64,000 bases of DNA from the NCBI GenBank assembly GCA_946406115.1, contig OX291552.1, positions 9,124,836 to 9,188,835 of the forward strand. The letters run 5' to 3'. The stretch comes from Apoda limacodes. Its lineage: Eukaryota > Arthropoda > Insecta > Lepidoptera > Limacodidae. The position numbers and the translations under genes were made by a program. Under the pieces are notes generated by a model. The model did no database searches. It was given only the letters and a program-made list of their open reading frames with translations, and was not told where the DNA came from. Each line of letters starts with the position of its first letter. Positions within the stretch are counted from its first letter, which is position 1. Below are positions 49,201 through 59,639 of this stretch, one piece after another.

Positions 49201-52200
49201 TGCTATCAAGTAAGTCTGTTTTAGATTTAAATTTATTTAGGGCTCGGGATAAATAAGAGGTGGTACAGGTTAGAGAGGAAGGAGAGGGAGATAGGCGGTA
49301 GAGATTGTATATATATATGCCAACTTTTCAAGCGTAAGCTAACGCGAAACAACGTTCGCCGGGACTGATGGTCTTTATGTATAAGATTCTGCACGTGTCT
49401 AATTCACTGAATTCCTACTAAACGGCTGCACCGATTTTGATAAAACTTTTTGTGTGTTTGAGTGGATCCCTAGATGGTTAAGATTCATAATTGAAACAGG
49501 TAGGTGGGCGGTCAAGGTTATAATATTTTTTAAGATTATAATATATCAACAATGCGTATCAAAACAAACGTTTGATGAATTATCCGCTAACAGCAAGCAA
49601 ACCATCAAGTATACTCGTGAAACACAAAATGTCGACGGATAACATGCTATAAGAAAACTACAGAAGATGCATTGTCTATACTAATATTATAAAAAGGAAA
49701 GATTTGATTGTTTGTTTGTTTGTATTGAATAGGCTCCGAAACTACTGGTCCGATTTGAAAGATTCTTTTACCATTAAAAGCCGACATTATCTCTGATGAA
49801 CATAAGCTACTTTTTACCGTGGGAAAATGCTTCATTTCTACGGGAAAATGGGTAATTATCCTTCCGTACTTATCTTTTTTTAATAACTTCTAAACGGCTG
49901 AAACGATTGGGTTGAAATTTTGTATGTGTATTTCCATGGTGTCACAGACACGAATGTATTATGCCATTAAAGTTTTTGAATTTGAAGTTTTTCCCTACAA
50001 TTGAGGAGTTGCCGTAAGAACCTACGCCGATAACGAAATTTAGGGCGGGCGAAGCCGCTGCCAGAAGCTAGTGTTATAATATAAAGTCGTCTATATAAAC
50101 GAAAAACTTACACGATCAATATGAATCCATGCTACAGGTAAAAGGACACAAAAGAAAGTACTACCAGTGGGAACCGTTAACGAAAACAGATACGCGTTCT
50201 ACCTTTTTCTACCACATTTACTATCAGTATACCTGGAGTACCCAGCTTTGCTCGCTTTTTTTAACAACGCCATCTATTGTCAAGTAGCTTTAGTGTTGCT
50301 GTGTCGGTAAAAATAATAGTATTACTACTCGCCAATAGTATCAGGAAGATTCATATTTTACAGTTTATCATTGCCTGAAAACACGGATAAAACGACGTTT
50401 TCTAAAAATGAAAACTAGCTAGATCGATTTATCGCTCCCTTAAACCCCTGCATACTTAATTTCATGAAAATCGTCGGAGCCGTTTCCAAGATTTAGATTA
50501 TAAATATATATACATATATACAAGAATTGCTCGGTTAAAGGTGTTAGATGTGTCCGGACAAATCTAGAAAAGCCTGTACTCTTGTCGGCAATTATAAAAG
50601 GCTCCGCAAGTCGCCAGTGATTCAGTTCTTCTCTTCAGAACGTCTTATTGCTTTTCCGAAGTGGCGGTAAATTAGGGGCGATTTGTTGACAAGCAATGCG
50701 TATAATGCATTGAATGTGCTCAATGCTGTCTATGCGCACATTCAATTGCTCTGTTGACCAAAAATGAATGCGCTATGACGTCACTTCTGACCGCATTCAA
50801 CGCATTGACTGCACATGGTCGGGAGGTATAGTAGTGGATGCGCTGTCAAATAGTGAACGGCCATATTGTTTGTTTACATTTGGTGAACAGAACGATTTCA
50901 ATGCCTATGCGATGTTATAGCTCTCAATGCCGTCAATAGAACGCACCTAGTAAGTTTTAGTTTTAAGAGCGGTTGCTCAAGCCAAGGTTCATGTCCAGGA
51001 CACAAAAGTTAGTCCGCGTGTAGTTGTTAAGGCCATCTGCCATCGGCAAACAACAGTAGACAGTAGCAGTAGTAATTAATAGTAGTAAAAAAAAAAGGTG
51101 ATTCAGTTTAGTTATAGTTTTAACTGCGTTTAGAAATATAGACTTAAATACGCCTACGGAGTTTAAAAGCAAAGACTAAAGTTTGTATTGGAATTGGGAC
51201 TTTGTCATACTATGTACAGTGAAGTTCAAATAAATAATATCAATAAACGGCATTTTCATAACCCATATAATATAATATGTATGAATATTATATTCTATAA
51301 CAAAAAAAACAACAGATTGGCTTCCTACCTAAGCTTTGAGTAACAATGTACAAAATAATTCTTTTCGTTTTTCTTACTTTTCTAATACTTGCAGAGAAAC
51401 AGCACTGTACTGAGGAGCACAAAGCGATTGTATATGTTGACGACCAGCTACTGCATTGAAGTGACGTCTCTGAACAGAACTTAGAGTTATCAGAGGATAC
51501 TGGTCTTTTATTAACTGGTACAGCTGATTTGGTTGTGAACCATCGCAAAATGTATGCGGTAAGATTATCTACAAAACAAAAATATCATAGATGATTTTAT
51601 TTTAAGATTTTTGAAAAACCCAACAAATCTGCAACGCGACTTTAGCATATTATATTTTGAACGTTTTTTTATGTTCTTAAGGCACAGTAGGTATAAGAAA
51701 TATAGAAGTACCTACCTAAGTATTGATACAAATGAAATTATCTTAAATATAAAAAAAAAAACCGACTTAATAAATAATAATAGTTTGAACGAGACAAGCT
51801 TATAGTCCCTACGGTATAAGCGTCTCTATGAGCTGTAGACCTCGCGAGTCTGTCTTTGCATAGCTTAACTCTTAACCAGTATCGTGGGGTCCATTTGGTT
51901 TAAAGATCCAAAAACTGATATCTACATACAATAAGTTAGTACAGAACCGTCGGTACGCGAGCCAGAATCACACTTGGCCAGTTTTTTTATTATTGGGGTC
52001 ACTTTGGACCCTCGATACCAATAACGTAACAAAAAAATGTAGACACCTGTATGAACTTTTACATGTACCGCGCACTATAAAACTAAAAAAAATAAAGTAA
52101 ATTTGTTTTGTTTTCATTATTTTCCACCTCTTCACACCCTACCCCTTAAAGTTTACTGAATAAAACAGCTGCATTTTAAAAAGGGTAAAAGTTTGTATCA

Positions 52201-55200
52201 TTCTTGAATATTTTACGAAATAGCTGAAATATGATTTTATTTTACGTTTTCAACCCCCATCATATCGCCATTTTAAAATAAATCCAAAAACTAAATCGAC
52301 CAAAAAGTTCCATATAATTATTGAACTTACTCACAAAATTTCACTAAAATCGGTTGAAAAATGCGACCTGTGTTGCTAGTGTGAGATTTTAACGCTACCA
52401 TCGCGTTCGTGTCAACGTTATACTTGTATGAAAACGAAGGAGCGCCCCTAGCGGATGCGTTTTGAGACAATTTTTTCTCATAGGACTAAAAGTCAGGAAT
52501 ACGGATACAGGATAGTAGAGTTACAAACACGCAAAAACTCACACTAGGCACAGTGTAGAGGAGAACATCCGGACAGACATACGAAAGCATTTTTTCCCAA
52601 GCTGAAACGGAGACGATTCGCTGTATCAATAACACTTTGCAGTAAAATATTTTTTACCTCAACTGGGTTGAAATAATTAATTTTCGTTAAAGTGTGCGTG
52701 TACAGAAGATTATCGCTGAACTGGCACAGCACAATATGTGGATATCTGAGGTCTACAGCAGCTATTCCTATTTCTCCACGAGCCATGCCCCTTCCCTCAG
52801 ATATGGCTGAAAAAGTATAAAACTGTACAGTGTTTATATAACACATTAGGTTCCATAACTTTCATCAGTAACATGAATTTAAACAATGACAATTTAAAAT
52901 GTATTATTTGTGTTTAATAACGTCACACACAGAGTCTATGTATTATGTCTAAGGGCTTTGCGATTCACCGATACGGGGCTAACTCTTGACAACAATTCCG
53001 ATCCCAGTCGTATACGGAAAACCTTAATCATCTTGTATAAAATCTACAACAGTTTTAAAAATTTACATTGTAATTACATTCAGTGATGGGTTCCGAATGC
53101 AACTTGAAGTAAAATGGATTACTTGATGTCATAGCAGAATCGTCGTAGTTACTGCAATTAGTAAAACGACCCTTGCGATCTATTCGAAAACCATCGTTCT
53201 ATCTAGGATCGAATCGGTGGCATGTACCTAATTAAGTGCGATTTATTATATAAAGCTACATTGTGATGTAATAAGTGTAGTATTTATGTAAAGAATACAA
53301 CGATTGTTTCGTTCATTTCTAGCATTTACTGCTATTCTACAGCACAATACCTTGTAGATAAGCAAGGTAGCAAGTGTATGGTTGAAGCCGGACATGTTTG
53401 GCTTATTAGGGTCATGTCATGTCATGTCCGGCAAGTCTAGCTTTTTGTATATATGCCAATCTACGGCGCAGCGCAGCTAAATTATGATTGGTAGGTAGGA
53501 TTAATTGTAAATTGTTGTGGTTTATTTTGTAATGTTGTGGTTGATTTTGTAACAAAACTGTAGCCTAAGCCGCTGTACCGATTAAGAAAAATTTGACATG
53601 GCGATAGTGGTAGTTTGAGTCCCGGGAAGGACATAGGCTACTTGAAAACGTCAAGTGTGAGTCGGTTTTTTTTCTGTAATTATGGAGTTGCTGTTGAAAT
53701 CCTACACCGATAACTGAATTTAAGGTGGTTTTTACCTCGGACAAAAGCTAGTAATTAATAAACTACTTTAATACGAACCTAACCGTTTTTTATTTATTAT
53801 AAACGCTGGCTTTTGAAAGGTATGGTTTGGCTTTTAAAGATAATTTGTCAGGCTTTTAGGGCAAAATATCCGGTTTTATCTGTAAAAGACCTGTGGTCGA
53901 GTCCAGCTTTTATAATTTAGGACCTGGCAACCCTACTTGTAGGTAAGTACATAAGCAGGGTAACGTGGCCAACGCAATCCCTTCTATAAGACCTTAGTGT
54001 GAGAGCGTTGTTCTATTGCGCTAACACATATAACAGATTTGTGACAGGATTTACATATCTGTCTAGTTGTAAAAAAAACTAATTTACTATTGTATAAAAA
54101 AATGTTTTATTTTAATCATACCATGAATTCTGTTGATTTACAATTCATACCTAAAATAACGCTAGCCTGTATCGCTGATGAACTTGTAGATCGCGCCGAT
54201 CGCGCGCTATGACCACCTAAAAATTAAATCGCACATAATATTTCAGAGATCCCTAAAACCCTACTAAAATCGCCTCCAGTAACTTTGCTCTCAAGGGATA
54301 TTATACCCTTATCAACCATCCTATAGTAGTCCACATTTTTAGACACAGGCCTTTCCTAAAGAATACCATCACAGTCGGTCTTTCGCCTTTCTTATTCAGC
54401 AACTTCTGGCTACTTTCTTTAGGTGATCGGTCCACCTGGCTGGGGGGCAACCTACGCTACCATTATTTTTAATTACCAATGGTGGAAGTCTCCGCTCCAA
54501 ACCACCTGAACGGCCACCGGTTCTGCAAGAGCTTGCTTCCTTAGTAAATAATAAAGGATTTAAGGATAGCACAGCACAAAAAAATTTCAAATACAATGAA
54601 AGAGTTTATACGCAAATGTCCGAGTTCATTCTTAAACAGAGGATCCATGTTCTTACCTTTGCTACTACTGCTGATATATCTCAAGGCTGTAGGCTTGTTT
54701 CTCGGAGTACAGAAATCACGAGAGGAATTTTCGACAGCCGAGTCACTCGCCAATATTCTTGGCCTCACCTTATCACTAGAAGATGACTCTGGTTTTGATG
54801 AAGTTGAGTTATTTATAATCCTTTAAAACATATAAACGTACGTTAAAATATTGGTATTGCCTTTTTTAATGCCTTTGATTTAACTATATGACCAAAGTAA
54901 ACTGTCTAGGACAAGGAGTTAGGTTATCTGCAGACTGTCCTGGGTACAGTATCAGAAAAAGGTTGACATATTAGTCAGTATATCATCGTATTTACGTTAT
55001 GAATCAAATTTCCCTTTCCTCGAACGAGTGGACATGAAGATCTATTTACCCCCCAGAAAAGAGATGATTTTCTTAGAAAGAAACCGAAACATGAATTTCA
55101 AGGCAACATAGCTAAGAATAATTTCGATCAAACAAGTCTTCAAACAAAAAAAAAACTGTAAAATTAGTTCATTCGTCTGGTCGCTATACAATGTCACAGA

Positions 55201-58200
55201 TAAACCAGCAGACTAATGCTTTAGACCTATATTTAACACCCCATAGTTCTTGCGTTGCGCCTAAAACGTAATCTAAACAGTACTATTATTTCGTGGTAGA
55301 AAAAGATGTATTTTATAAGATTTTTTTTCTTTATCTTTCTTATTAGTAAATTCTGATATGATGGTTATTTATAACCAGTGTTTATTTGCAGCTACGAATA
55401 AAAAGCTTTGTTATACTTGTCACTTTTGTTTTGTTATAAGTACCGTTCACTGAAAAAAACAAGATTAGCAAACAATAACACAAATTTTATCTACTGGTAA
55501 CATAATTTAGGCACTATAGTTTATTAAATATAATATAATAATATTGCTTGTAAAAAAAACTAATTATATTGACAACTGTATTGACAATAACAAAAATAGT
55601 TTAGGTAATTTTTGCCGCCAACTCGCTGTGTTCAAATGTCGATTTTCTTTTTTACTTTTTTGAATTAATTGAATGGCGTATTCTTTTTGTTGTGCCAGTT
55701 CGAAATTTAAATAAAACTTGATGAGTTATCTTTTTAGTTATCAATGTTCGGGTTTAAAAAAGTTCGTTGCATTTTCAAATTTTATATTTGACCACTGGAG
55801 CGGACGGATAAAACATTGCGGGTCACTTTCTGATACTGTACTGCAAGTAATGTAATATAATTTACTGTTTGTTAATTGCACCTTTGCAGATTTTGAATTT
55901 GAAATTGGTTACAGGAGTGTGCTTAAATTTCGTGAAATTACTTTCGTTTCAAGCTGCGAGGTGGTTCCAACGGAGGTCCCATCGTTGACTTTTTGCAGTT
56001 CGTTGTCGTGGTAAGGTTTTCGTGTTCAAATTGATAGCGAGGATTTTTGTTAGGAGCTCTGACGACATTGTTATTAACAGTATAAGTTGTTGCTCCACGT
56101 ATACCTGAAATAACGTAGAAGATGAAAAACGTTTGGACTACACAACATATAAATATACAAAGTCATAAAAAACCGACCAAGTGCGTGCCGTACACATTAT
56201 TTCATCGTCTTCGTGGCTCAGTGGGTAATGACTCGACTGCTGAATCAATGGTTCGATTCCCACGCACGACTAAACTTAATTATTTGTTTGTTTCTTGAGA
56301 CTGGGTGTTTCTATACATATATGGATATGTGATTATTTACAATCAATTTTATTTTCGTTTAAATTTATACATAATATACCAAAGCGGAAGAGTTTGTTTG
56401 TTTTATGGTTGAACGCGCAAATTTTTAAAGTACTAGTTGCATTTTAAAAAAAAACTTTTTCATCTCTCATACTCTGCAAGTAGACCATATATTATCTAAA
56501 AAGCGGATGGGAAGTAAAAAATGTCGGCCCTAAGGCCGAAAAGTAAACAAAGAAATATTCAGTGTCATTTGGCATAGTCAGTCACCTATACAGCCACACT
56601 TCGATTAATACTAGGTATATTTATTCTGAACTTCGAACTTGAATTGTTTGTTCGTGATTTCATTTAAAATACCACGTAAATTTATACCAGATATCTGATT
56701 TAATTCTATTAGAAACCATGTTAAAATCAAATTAGGTAGGTTATGGCAAATCAAAAATAATCTATAATAGTAAGTTGTTTTCATCAACTAGCAATAACTA
56801 CAACTCAAAAAACTGGCTGGCATTATAGCGCTTGAAAAATGTTGCGCGTAACTTCAAACTGTAATTCAGATCAAATTTTTGGAAATAAGTATTATTTTTA
56901 CCTGTTTAGTGCCGGTAGTTTTTTTTTTAAAAAGTTTTTATTATTTTTCATCTCATACATGTATGTATCTATCTATAGGAACTAACAAAACATTTTGATA
57001 AATATTTTTTTCATATTTGCCTTGTGTTTAGTTTCCTCATACTCAAAATGTAAAGTAGAGTGTTTAATTCGGCATAAGGCCCATTTCAGAATTGAATCAT
57101 TGGCTAAAATATCTCGTCAGAAATGGGCGCCTTTTATCCCTTAGTTAACAATCTACTCTTTTGCATGTAATAGCCCAATTCTTAAGGAAAGTTATAGGCT
57201 ATTTAACATCATGCTAAGATCATGTTAGGTCTTAGCATAATGTTAAATCCATACTAATATTATGAATGCGTAAGTAACTTTGTCTGTCTGTTACCACTTC
57301 GCGCTTTAACCACTATACCTTGTTTTGTGTGGAATTTCATGATTCTAGAACAACGGGAAGTACTCAATAGGTTTTGATTAATTTGTGAATGACAAAATAT
57401 GCGACAAAAATGGCTGTATTTCGACCGTATTAGACTTAGAAGCTTGATTTTTTTACAGTTTTAAGGGACCGTAGACCTTAGTATTTGATTTTAATTTTAA
57501 CTTGATTCCTACACGCTTTTCTGAGAAAACGGGTCTTGACAGACAGACCGATAACAAAGTAATCCCGCTTTTTGTGTGGATACAGCCGAAGATTTTATAG
57601 TTATCGTGTCGGTGTCATTATCACCCGATCTGAAACCAGCCAATCTCAGCAACTAACGGAAAGGGTCGAAAAAAAGTTAAATCCTTAACTATTCTGTAGG
57701 CAGAACAACGTCTGCCAAATCAATTTTTAGTGTTTTTTTCAGACTTTTAGGTTTCAAGTTTAAAAAGTCAAAATACAGTTTTAATCTTTGGAACCTAACA
57801 CAGACTTAAATTATACTACACGATAATTAAGTATCTAAGGAGACTTCCCGTAGACCAAAAAATCATGAAATTTGTCAAGAAGTAAGGTCCCACATCACAA
57901 AAAAAGGAAAAATTCCGAAAATCTTAACGATTTTAGCATTCGAGGTAATTTGGCTGTGACAGAACGGACATGCACACGTTTTTTTTTTTTTTTAATACAA
58001 CTAAGGTGGCAAACAAGCTTACGGTCCGCCTGATGGCAAGCGGTCACCGCAACCTATAAACGCTTGCAACACCAGGGGTATTACTCGCGCGTTGCCGACC
58101 CTTCAAAAATTTAATAACTTCCTTCTTGAAGAACTCCATATTGTAGTCATTAGAAAAAACTTTGGCAGATCCTACAAGGGATCGGCCCTTTTTTGCATTT

Positions 58201-58519
58201 GTGCGTACGAAACCTTTAAAACGAGCATATCTTAGGGACTCGATTCCCGAGAAATGGACGAACTATCTACATAAAAGTCCCTTTACGTACAGAAACCCTC
58301 GGTGCGGGAGTCAGATTCGCACTTGTCCAGTTTAATTAAACAACTGTATGGCGGGTTGGCGGGCAACATCACGTAAGACACCTTCCTGTAAAATTTGAAA
58401 ACAATAAATATAAGTAAAGATATTTACGTACCTACTGAATAATCTTTTCGGACGAATTGGTTCTTTCGTTTAGGTTGTGCCTTAGGATAACGGTGTTTTT
58501 CCCGCTGAACAACATTCAT
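42236..58519 (-). CDS. Msh4: Msh4, meiosis-specific MutS homolog (18 exons, complete)
   Basis: MSH4 pairs with MSH5 as MutS-gamma, a clamp on meiotic recombination intermediates that promotes crossovers. It has no mismatch-binding MutS domain I. Eighteen exons join without a phase break into 1177 residues. A low-complexity N-terminus (1-138) is followed by the connector domain with [11 protein letters not shown] (about 141-151), the lever/core domain, and the C-terminal ATPase. The ATPase shows Walker A GPNMGGKT (661-668), Walker B LVIIDE (736-741), RGTSTDEGT (744-752) and the His loop FTTHF (771-775). Exon 18 encodes the MSH4 C-terminus plus a long Ser/Asn/Glu-rich tail, so the protein is about 240 residues longer than human MSH4 (936). 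The start is the ATG in AACAACAATGAATG; exons 1-3 are poorly conserved but phase-perfect. Confidence 0.95.
43455..43712 (+). mobile_element. Helitron-like element (H2), copy 2
   Basis: Same central block as 26636-26926, ending CGAGCAAAGCTCGGTCCACC then AGGTATTG; the GAGC/GCTC hairpin is perfect here. The 5' end is truncated. Msh4 intron 17. Confidence 0.55.
43876..44074 (-). CDS. Msh4: Msh4 exon 17
   Basis: Residues 790-856 ([40 protein letters not shown]), the C-terminal helical part of the MutS ATPase used for dimerisation. Acceptor TTTTCAG|CTTGAA, donor AAG|GTATGC. Confidence 0.93.
44153..44290 (-). CDS. Msh4: Msh4 exon 16
   Basis: Residues 744-789 ([40 protein letters not shown]), including the His-loop sequence T-T-H-F. 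Acceptor GATTTTAG|GGGAAC, donor GTTAA|GTATGT. Confidence 0.95.
44363..44433 (-). CDS. Msh4: Msh4 exon 15 (Walker B)
   Basis: Residues 721-743 ([20 protein letters not shown] followed by ELC). The Asp-Glu pair of Walker B is intact. Acceptor TTCACAG|ATGAAA, donor GTCG|GTTGGT. DELC replaces the usual DELG; the following Arg-Gly comes from the exon junction. Confidence 0.94.
44866..44979 (-). CDS. Msh4: Msh4 exon 14
   Basis: Residues 683-720 ([38 protein letters not shown]), carrying the MutS signature region ahead of Walker B. Acceptor TTTTCAG|ATAGGC, donor GAA|GTGAGT. Confidence 0.95.
45283..45720 (+). mobile_element. Interspersed element with GGTTCTGTAGCC end
   Basis: GGTTCTGTAGCCAAATGGCA, GTCTGTCTGTCCGTCCGTAT, CACAGCCACTTTTTTCCGAA, GAACCGCATTAAGATTTTCA. 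Nearly the same 440 bp sequence appears inverted at 62437-62935. Msh4 intron 13. Confidence 0.65.
45986..46087 (-). CDS. Msh4: Msh4 exon 13 (Walker A)
   Basis: Residues 649-682 with the P-loop in [20 protein letters not shown]. Acceptor ATTTTAG|AGTGCC, donor CAA|GTAAGT. The loop has Gly-Gly-Lys-Thr where MutS proteins commonly have Ser-Gly-Lys-Ser or Gly-Gly-Lys-Ser; the lysine is kept, so nucleotide binding is expected. Confidence 0.96.
46161..46277 (-). CDS. Msh4: Msh4 exon 12
   Basis: Residues 610-648 ([37 protein letters not shown]), the segment that enters the ATPase domain. Acceptor TCTTTAG|GCAAGT, donor GATATT|GTAAGT. Confidence 0.93.
46366..46466 (-). CDS. Msh4: Msh4 exon 11
   Basis: Residues 576-609 ([33 protein letters not shown]). 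Two acceptors sit side by side (TTTCCAG|AG|TTATTT); only the second keeps the frame with exon 10. Donor CTCAG|GTATCC. Confidence 0.9.
46556..46652 (-). CDS. Msh4: Msh4 exon 10
   Basis: Residues 544-575 ([32 protein letters not shown]). Acceptor CATTCAG|GTGCAA, donor ATGA|GTAACA. Confidence 0.9.
46720..47049 (-). CDS. Msh4: Msh4 exon 9
   Basis: Residues 434-543 ([60 protein letters not shown]). Acceptor ATATCCACAG|GATTTC, donor CAG|GTTAGT. Its first 74 or so bases and its acceptor recur five more times upstream, but only this copy continues into [10 protein letters not shown], so it must be the functional one. Confidence 0.93.
46976..47662. repeat. Six tandem copies of a 115 bp unit across an Msh4 splice acceptor
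   Basis: GAGCGTCTCCTTGAATAATT starts at 46983, 47098, 47213, 47328, 47443 and 47558, an exact 115 bp period with very few differences. Each unit holds the end of intron 8, the acceptor and about 74 bases of exon 9. Only the lowest-numbered copy continues into the rest of exon 9. Confidence 0.97.
47893..48087 (-). CDS. Msh4: Msh4 exon 8
   Basis: Residues 369-433 ([54 protein letters not shown]). Acceptor GTTTCAG|GATGTC, donor AAAACG|GTTACT. It is separated from exon 9 by the 115 bp tandem array. Confidence 0.9.
48221..48447 (-). CDS. Msh4: Msh4 exon 7
   Basis: Residues 293-368, start of the lever/core domain ([60 protein letters not shown]). Acceptor TCCATAG|ACGTAA, donor CAG|GTATTA. Confidence 0.94.
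49017..49138 (-). CDS. Msh4: Msh4 exon 6
   Basis: Residues 252-292 ([38 protein letters not shown]), matching the LAAVAALLKYVEFIQ block of MSH4. Acceptor TTTTCAG|ATTTTA, donor ATAG|GTAATA. Confidence 0.93.
49672..50072 (+). mobile_element. Helitron-like element (H1), longest copy
   Basis: From TCTATACTAATATTATAAAA through GAAACTACTGGTCCGATTTG, TTTTTACCGTGGG, TGGTGTCACAGACACGAATG, TACGCCGATAACGAAATTTA to GCGAAGCCGCTGCCAGAAGC-TAGT. Msh4 intron 5. Confidence 0.55.
50228..50533 (-). mobile_element. Helitron-like element (H2), copy 3, minus
   Basis: Inverted copy with both ends: on the minus strand it starts AACCGAGCAATTCTTGTATA and ends AGCAAAGCTGGGTACTCC then AGGTATAC. Msh4 intron 5, about 150 bp from the H1 copy. 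Confidence 0.55.
51378..51568 (-). CDS. Msh4: Msh4 exon 5
   Basis: Residues 189-251 ([38 protein letters not shown]). Acceptor TTTGTAG|ATAATC, donor GAAAA|GTAAGA. Similarity to human MSH4 is modest, but position and phase fit. Confidence 0.9.
51569..52657. other. Msh4 intron 4
   Basis: Holds a short minus-strand GGTTCCGTA-type repeat near 51935-52000 (GTCGGTACGCGAGCCAGAAT, CACTTGGCCAG); the rest is unrecognised. Introns 2 (54821-55941) and 14 (44434-44865) show no element. Confidence 0.4.
52658..52806 (-). CDS. Msh4: Msh4 exon 4
   Basis: Residues 139-188, first clearly conserved MSH4 block ([40 protein letters not shown]). Acceptor TTTTTCAG|CCATAT, donor GAG|GTAAAA. Confidence 0.92.
53565..53753 (+). 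mobile_element. Helitron-like element (H1), 3' part
   Basis: GAGTCCCGGGAAGGACATAG, GAAAACGTCAAGTGTGAGTC, CCTACACCGATAACTGAATT and the end ACAAAAGCTAGT match the copy at 3283-3460. Msh4 intron 3. Confidence 0.5.
54395..54500 (-). mobile_element. RTE-type LINE 3' end fragment
   Basis: The minus strand reads [17 protein letters not shown], the C-terminal SVGRPPxRWTDDL block of RTE-clade ORFs. 5'-truncated. Msh4 intron 3. Confidence 0.6.
54657..54820 (-). CDS. Msh4: Msh4 exon 3
   Basis: Residues 84-138, Ser-rich ([35 protein letters not shown]). Acceptor TTTTAAAG|GATTAT is weak in pyrimidines; donor AAAG|GTAAGA. The phase joins correctly to the clearly homologous exon 4. Confidence 0.72.
55942..56104 (-). 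CDS. Msh4: Msh4 exon 2
   Basis: Residues 30-83, polar and low-complexity ([20 protein letters not shown] ... SLKRK). Acceptor TTATTTCAG|GTATAC, donor CGAAA|GTAATT. The donor overlaps an in-frame TAA, so intron retention would give an 84-residue product instead of Msh4. Confidence 0.68.
56203..56275 (+). repeat. tRNA-derived SINE head
   Basis: TCGTGGCTCAGTGGGTAATG (A box) and GGTTCGATTCCCACGCACG (B box) are 26 bases apart. The ends do not pair as an acceptor stem. Msh4 intron 1. Confidence 0.45.
57985..58160 (-). mobile_element. 3' tail fragment of the Jockey/CR1-like LINE
   Basis: On the minus strand the copy ends in a poly-A run (the T-run at 57981-57994 on the plus strand). GGTCCGCCTGATGGCAAGCG and CGCGCGTTGCCGACCCTTCA match 59660-59750 almost exactly. 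Msh4 intron 1. Confidence 0.75.
58432..58519 (-). CDS. Msh4: Msh4 exon 1 (start codon)
   Basis: Residues 1-29, [20 protein letters not shown] followed by a basic stretch. Donor GTAG|GTACGT. Homology does not support this exon; its role rests on the ATG context, the donor and exact phase continuity with exons 2 and 3. A different start exon is possible. Confidence 0.65.
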
Positions 58520-59630
58520 TGTTGTTAGTTATAATTTGTAGTTAGTTAAGAATTTGCAAGAATTAATTTTCGCACCGTTTGTTTTTCTTGGTATTTTTTT
58601 ATTTATTAAGAAGGCGTGGATAACATTCCTTAAGTCATTTTTGTTTGGTAATATTTTTTCATAACGAATTACATATTTACCTACTGAAAAAAACCCAAAA
58701 TTTATTTAAACGACTTCAAAAAAGGAGGAGATTATATGTTCGCCTCTATATTTTTTTATGTATATTCACCGATTTCTACGTCAATTGTGGACCCATTTCA
58801 AAAATTCCTTTTTTTTGAAAGAGTATATATACCCCTGAGATGGTCGTATGTCACCAAGTCAGGATCTAATGATAGAATCACAGGGAATTCGAGGGCATAA
58901 GGCCGTTTCTTAGGCTCTTTCAAGTTATTTTTAATCGACTTTAAAAACGAGAAGGTTCTCAATTCGGATGTTTATATTTTTTTCTGCTGGATCCCGCACC
59001 TTCAAAGCGCGGATCCGCAGATCCCGCAAATAAAAAAATTGGCGCAATAACATTTGCGTAAATCGCGAGTAGCATAAATGTGACGTTTCAGTTGTTCATA
59101 AATGCCACTGCGCTGCGCCTGCGCACGTCTTTCTGTAGGTGACGATTGTTTTGTTTTCGTATTCACCGTCCGGCGTTTAATATAGCGATACAACAAATGC
59201 CATTGGCTTCTTAAGAGCGTATTTTCAGAAGTTAGCACCATAGGTTGTCACTCAAAAGTAAAAAATAAAAACGTTTCAATTTGTATGGGAAGTCGGAAAA
59301 TTTAATGTATATTAAAAAGGCATCTGACAAACATTGTTCAGAATAATGAATAGATCATGTGGGTCAAGGGTTGTAAACGTTCTGCTGCGAACTGTGTATG
59401 AAAAATGTTGCTTAAAAATATTTTTTTTCTTTTTAGTTCGCGTTAATTTTTCTATTATAAAGTTTGTTTCTAAAAATGTTTTTTTTTTGTCCAAAACGTA
59501 CATTTTTAACTTATAAAGTAATAAGTAGGTACCTATTAAAGATAAGTGCTTACTATGATAAAAGTTATTAACCATCTTCATCAATTTGACCCGTATGTAT
59601 GTTATATTGTTCAAATTGCTCACTTCTTTT
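58520..59630. other. Upstream region of Msh4
   Basis: No gene seen. A family C fragment spans about 58700-58960 (CGACTTCAAAAAAGGAGGAG ... GAGAAGGTTCTCAATTCGG). The 79-residue open frame at 59002-59241 (minus) has no recognisable similarity. The Msh4 promoter should lie just above 58519 but shows no clear core motif. Confidence 0.4.
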
Positions 59631-59639
59631 TTATTTTAT

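Noticed and set aside
54596..54826. Plus-strand 76-codon open frame
   Set aside because: It is the antisense shadow of Msh4 exon 3.
56203..56275. Stand-alone tRNA gene
   Set aside because: A and B boxes are present but the ends do not form an acceptor stem and no anticodon arm is clear; a tRNA-derived SINE fits better. The same applies to 4612-4692.
59002..59241. 79-codon minus-strand open frame upstream of Msh4
   Set aside because: Considered as an alternative upstream exon or small gene, but it has no recognisable similarity and no clear donor in frame.
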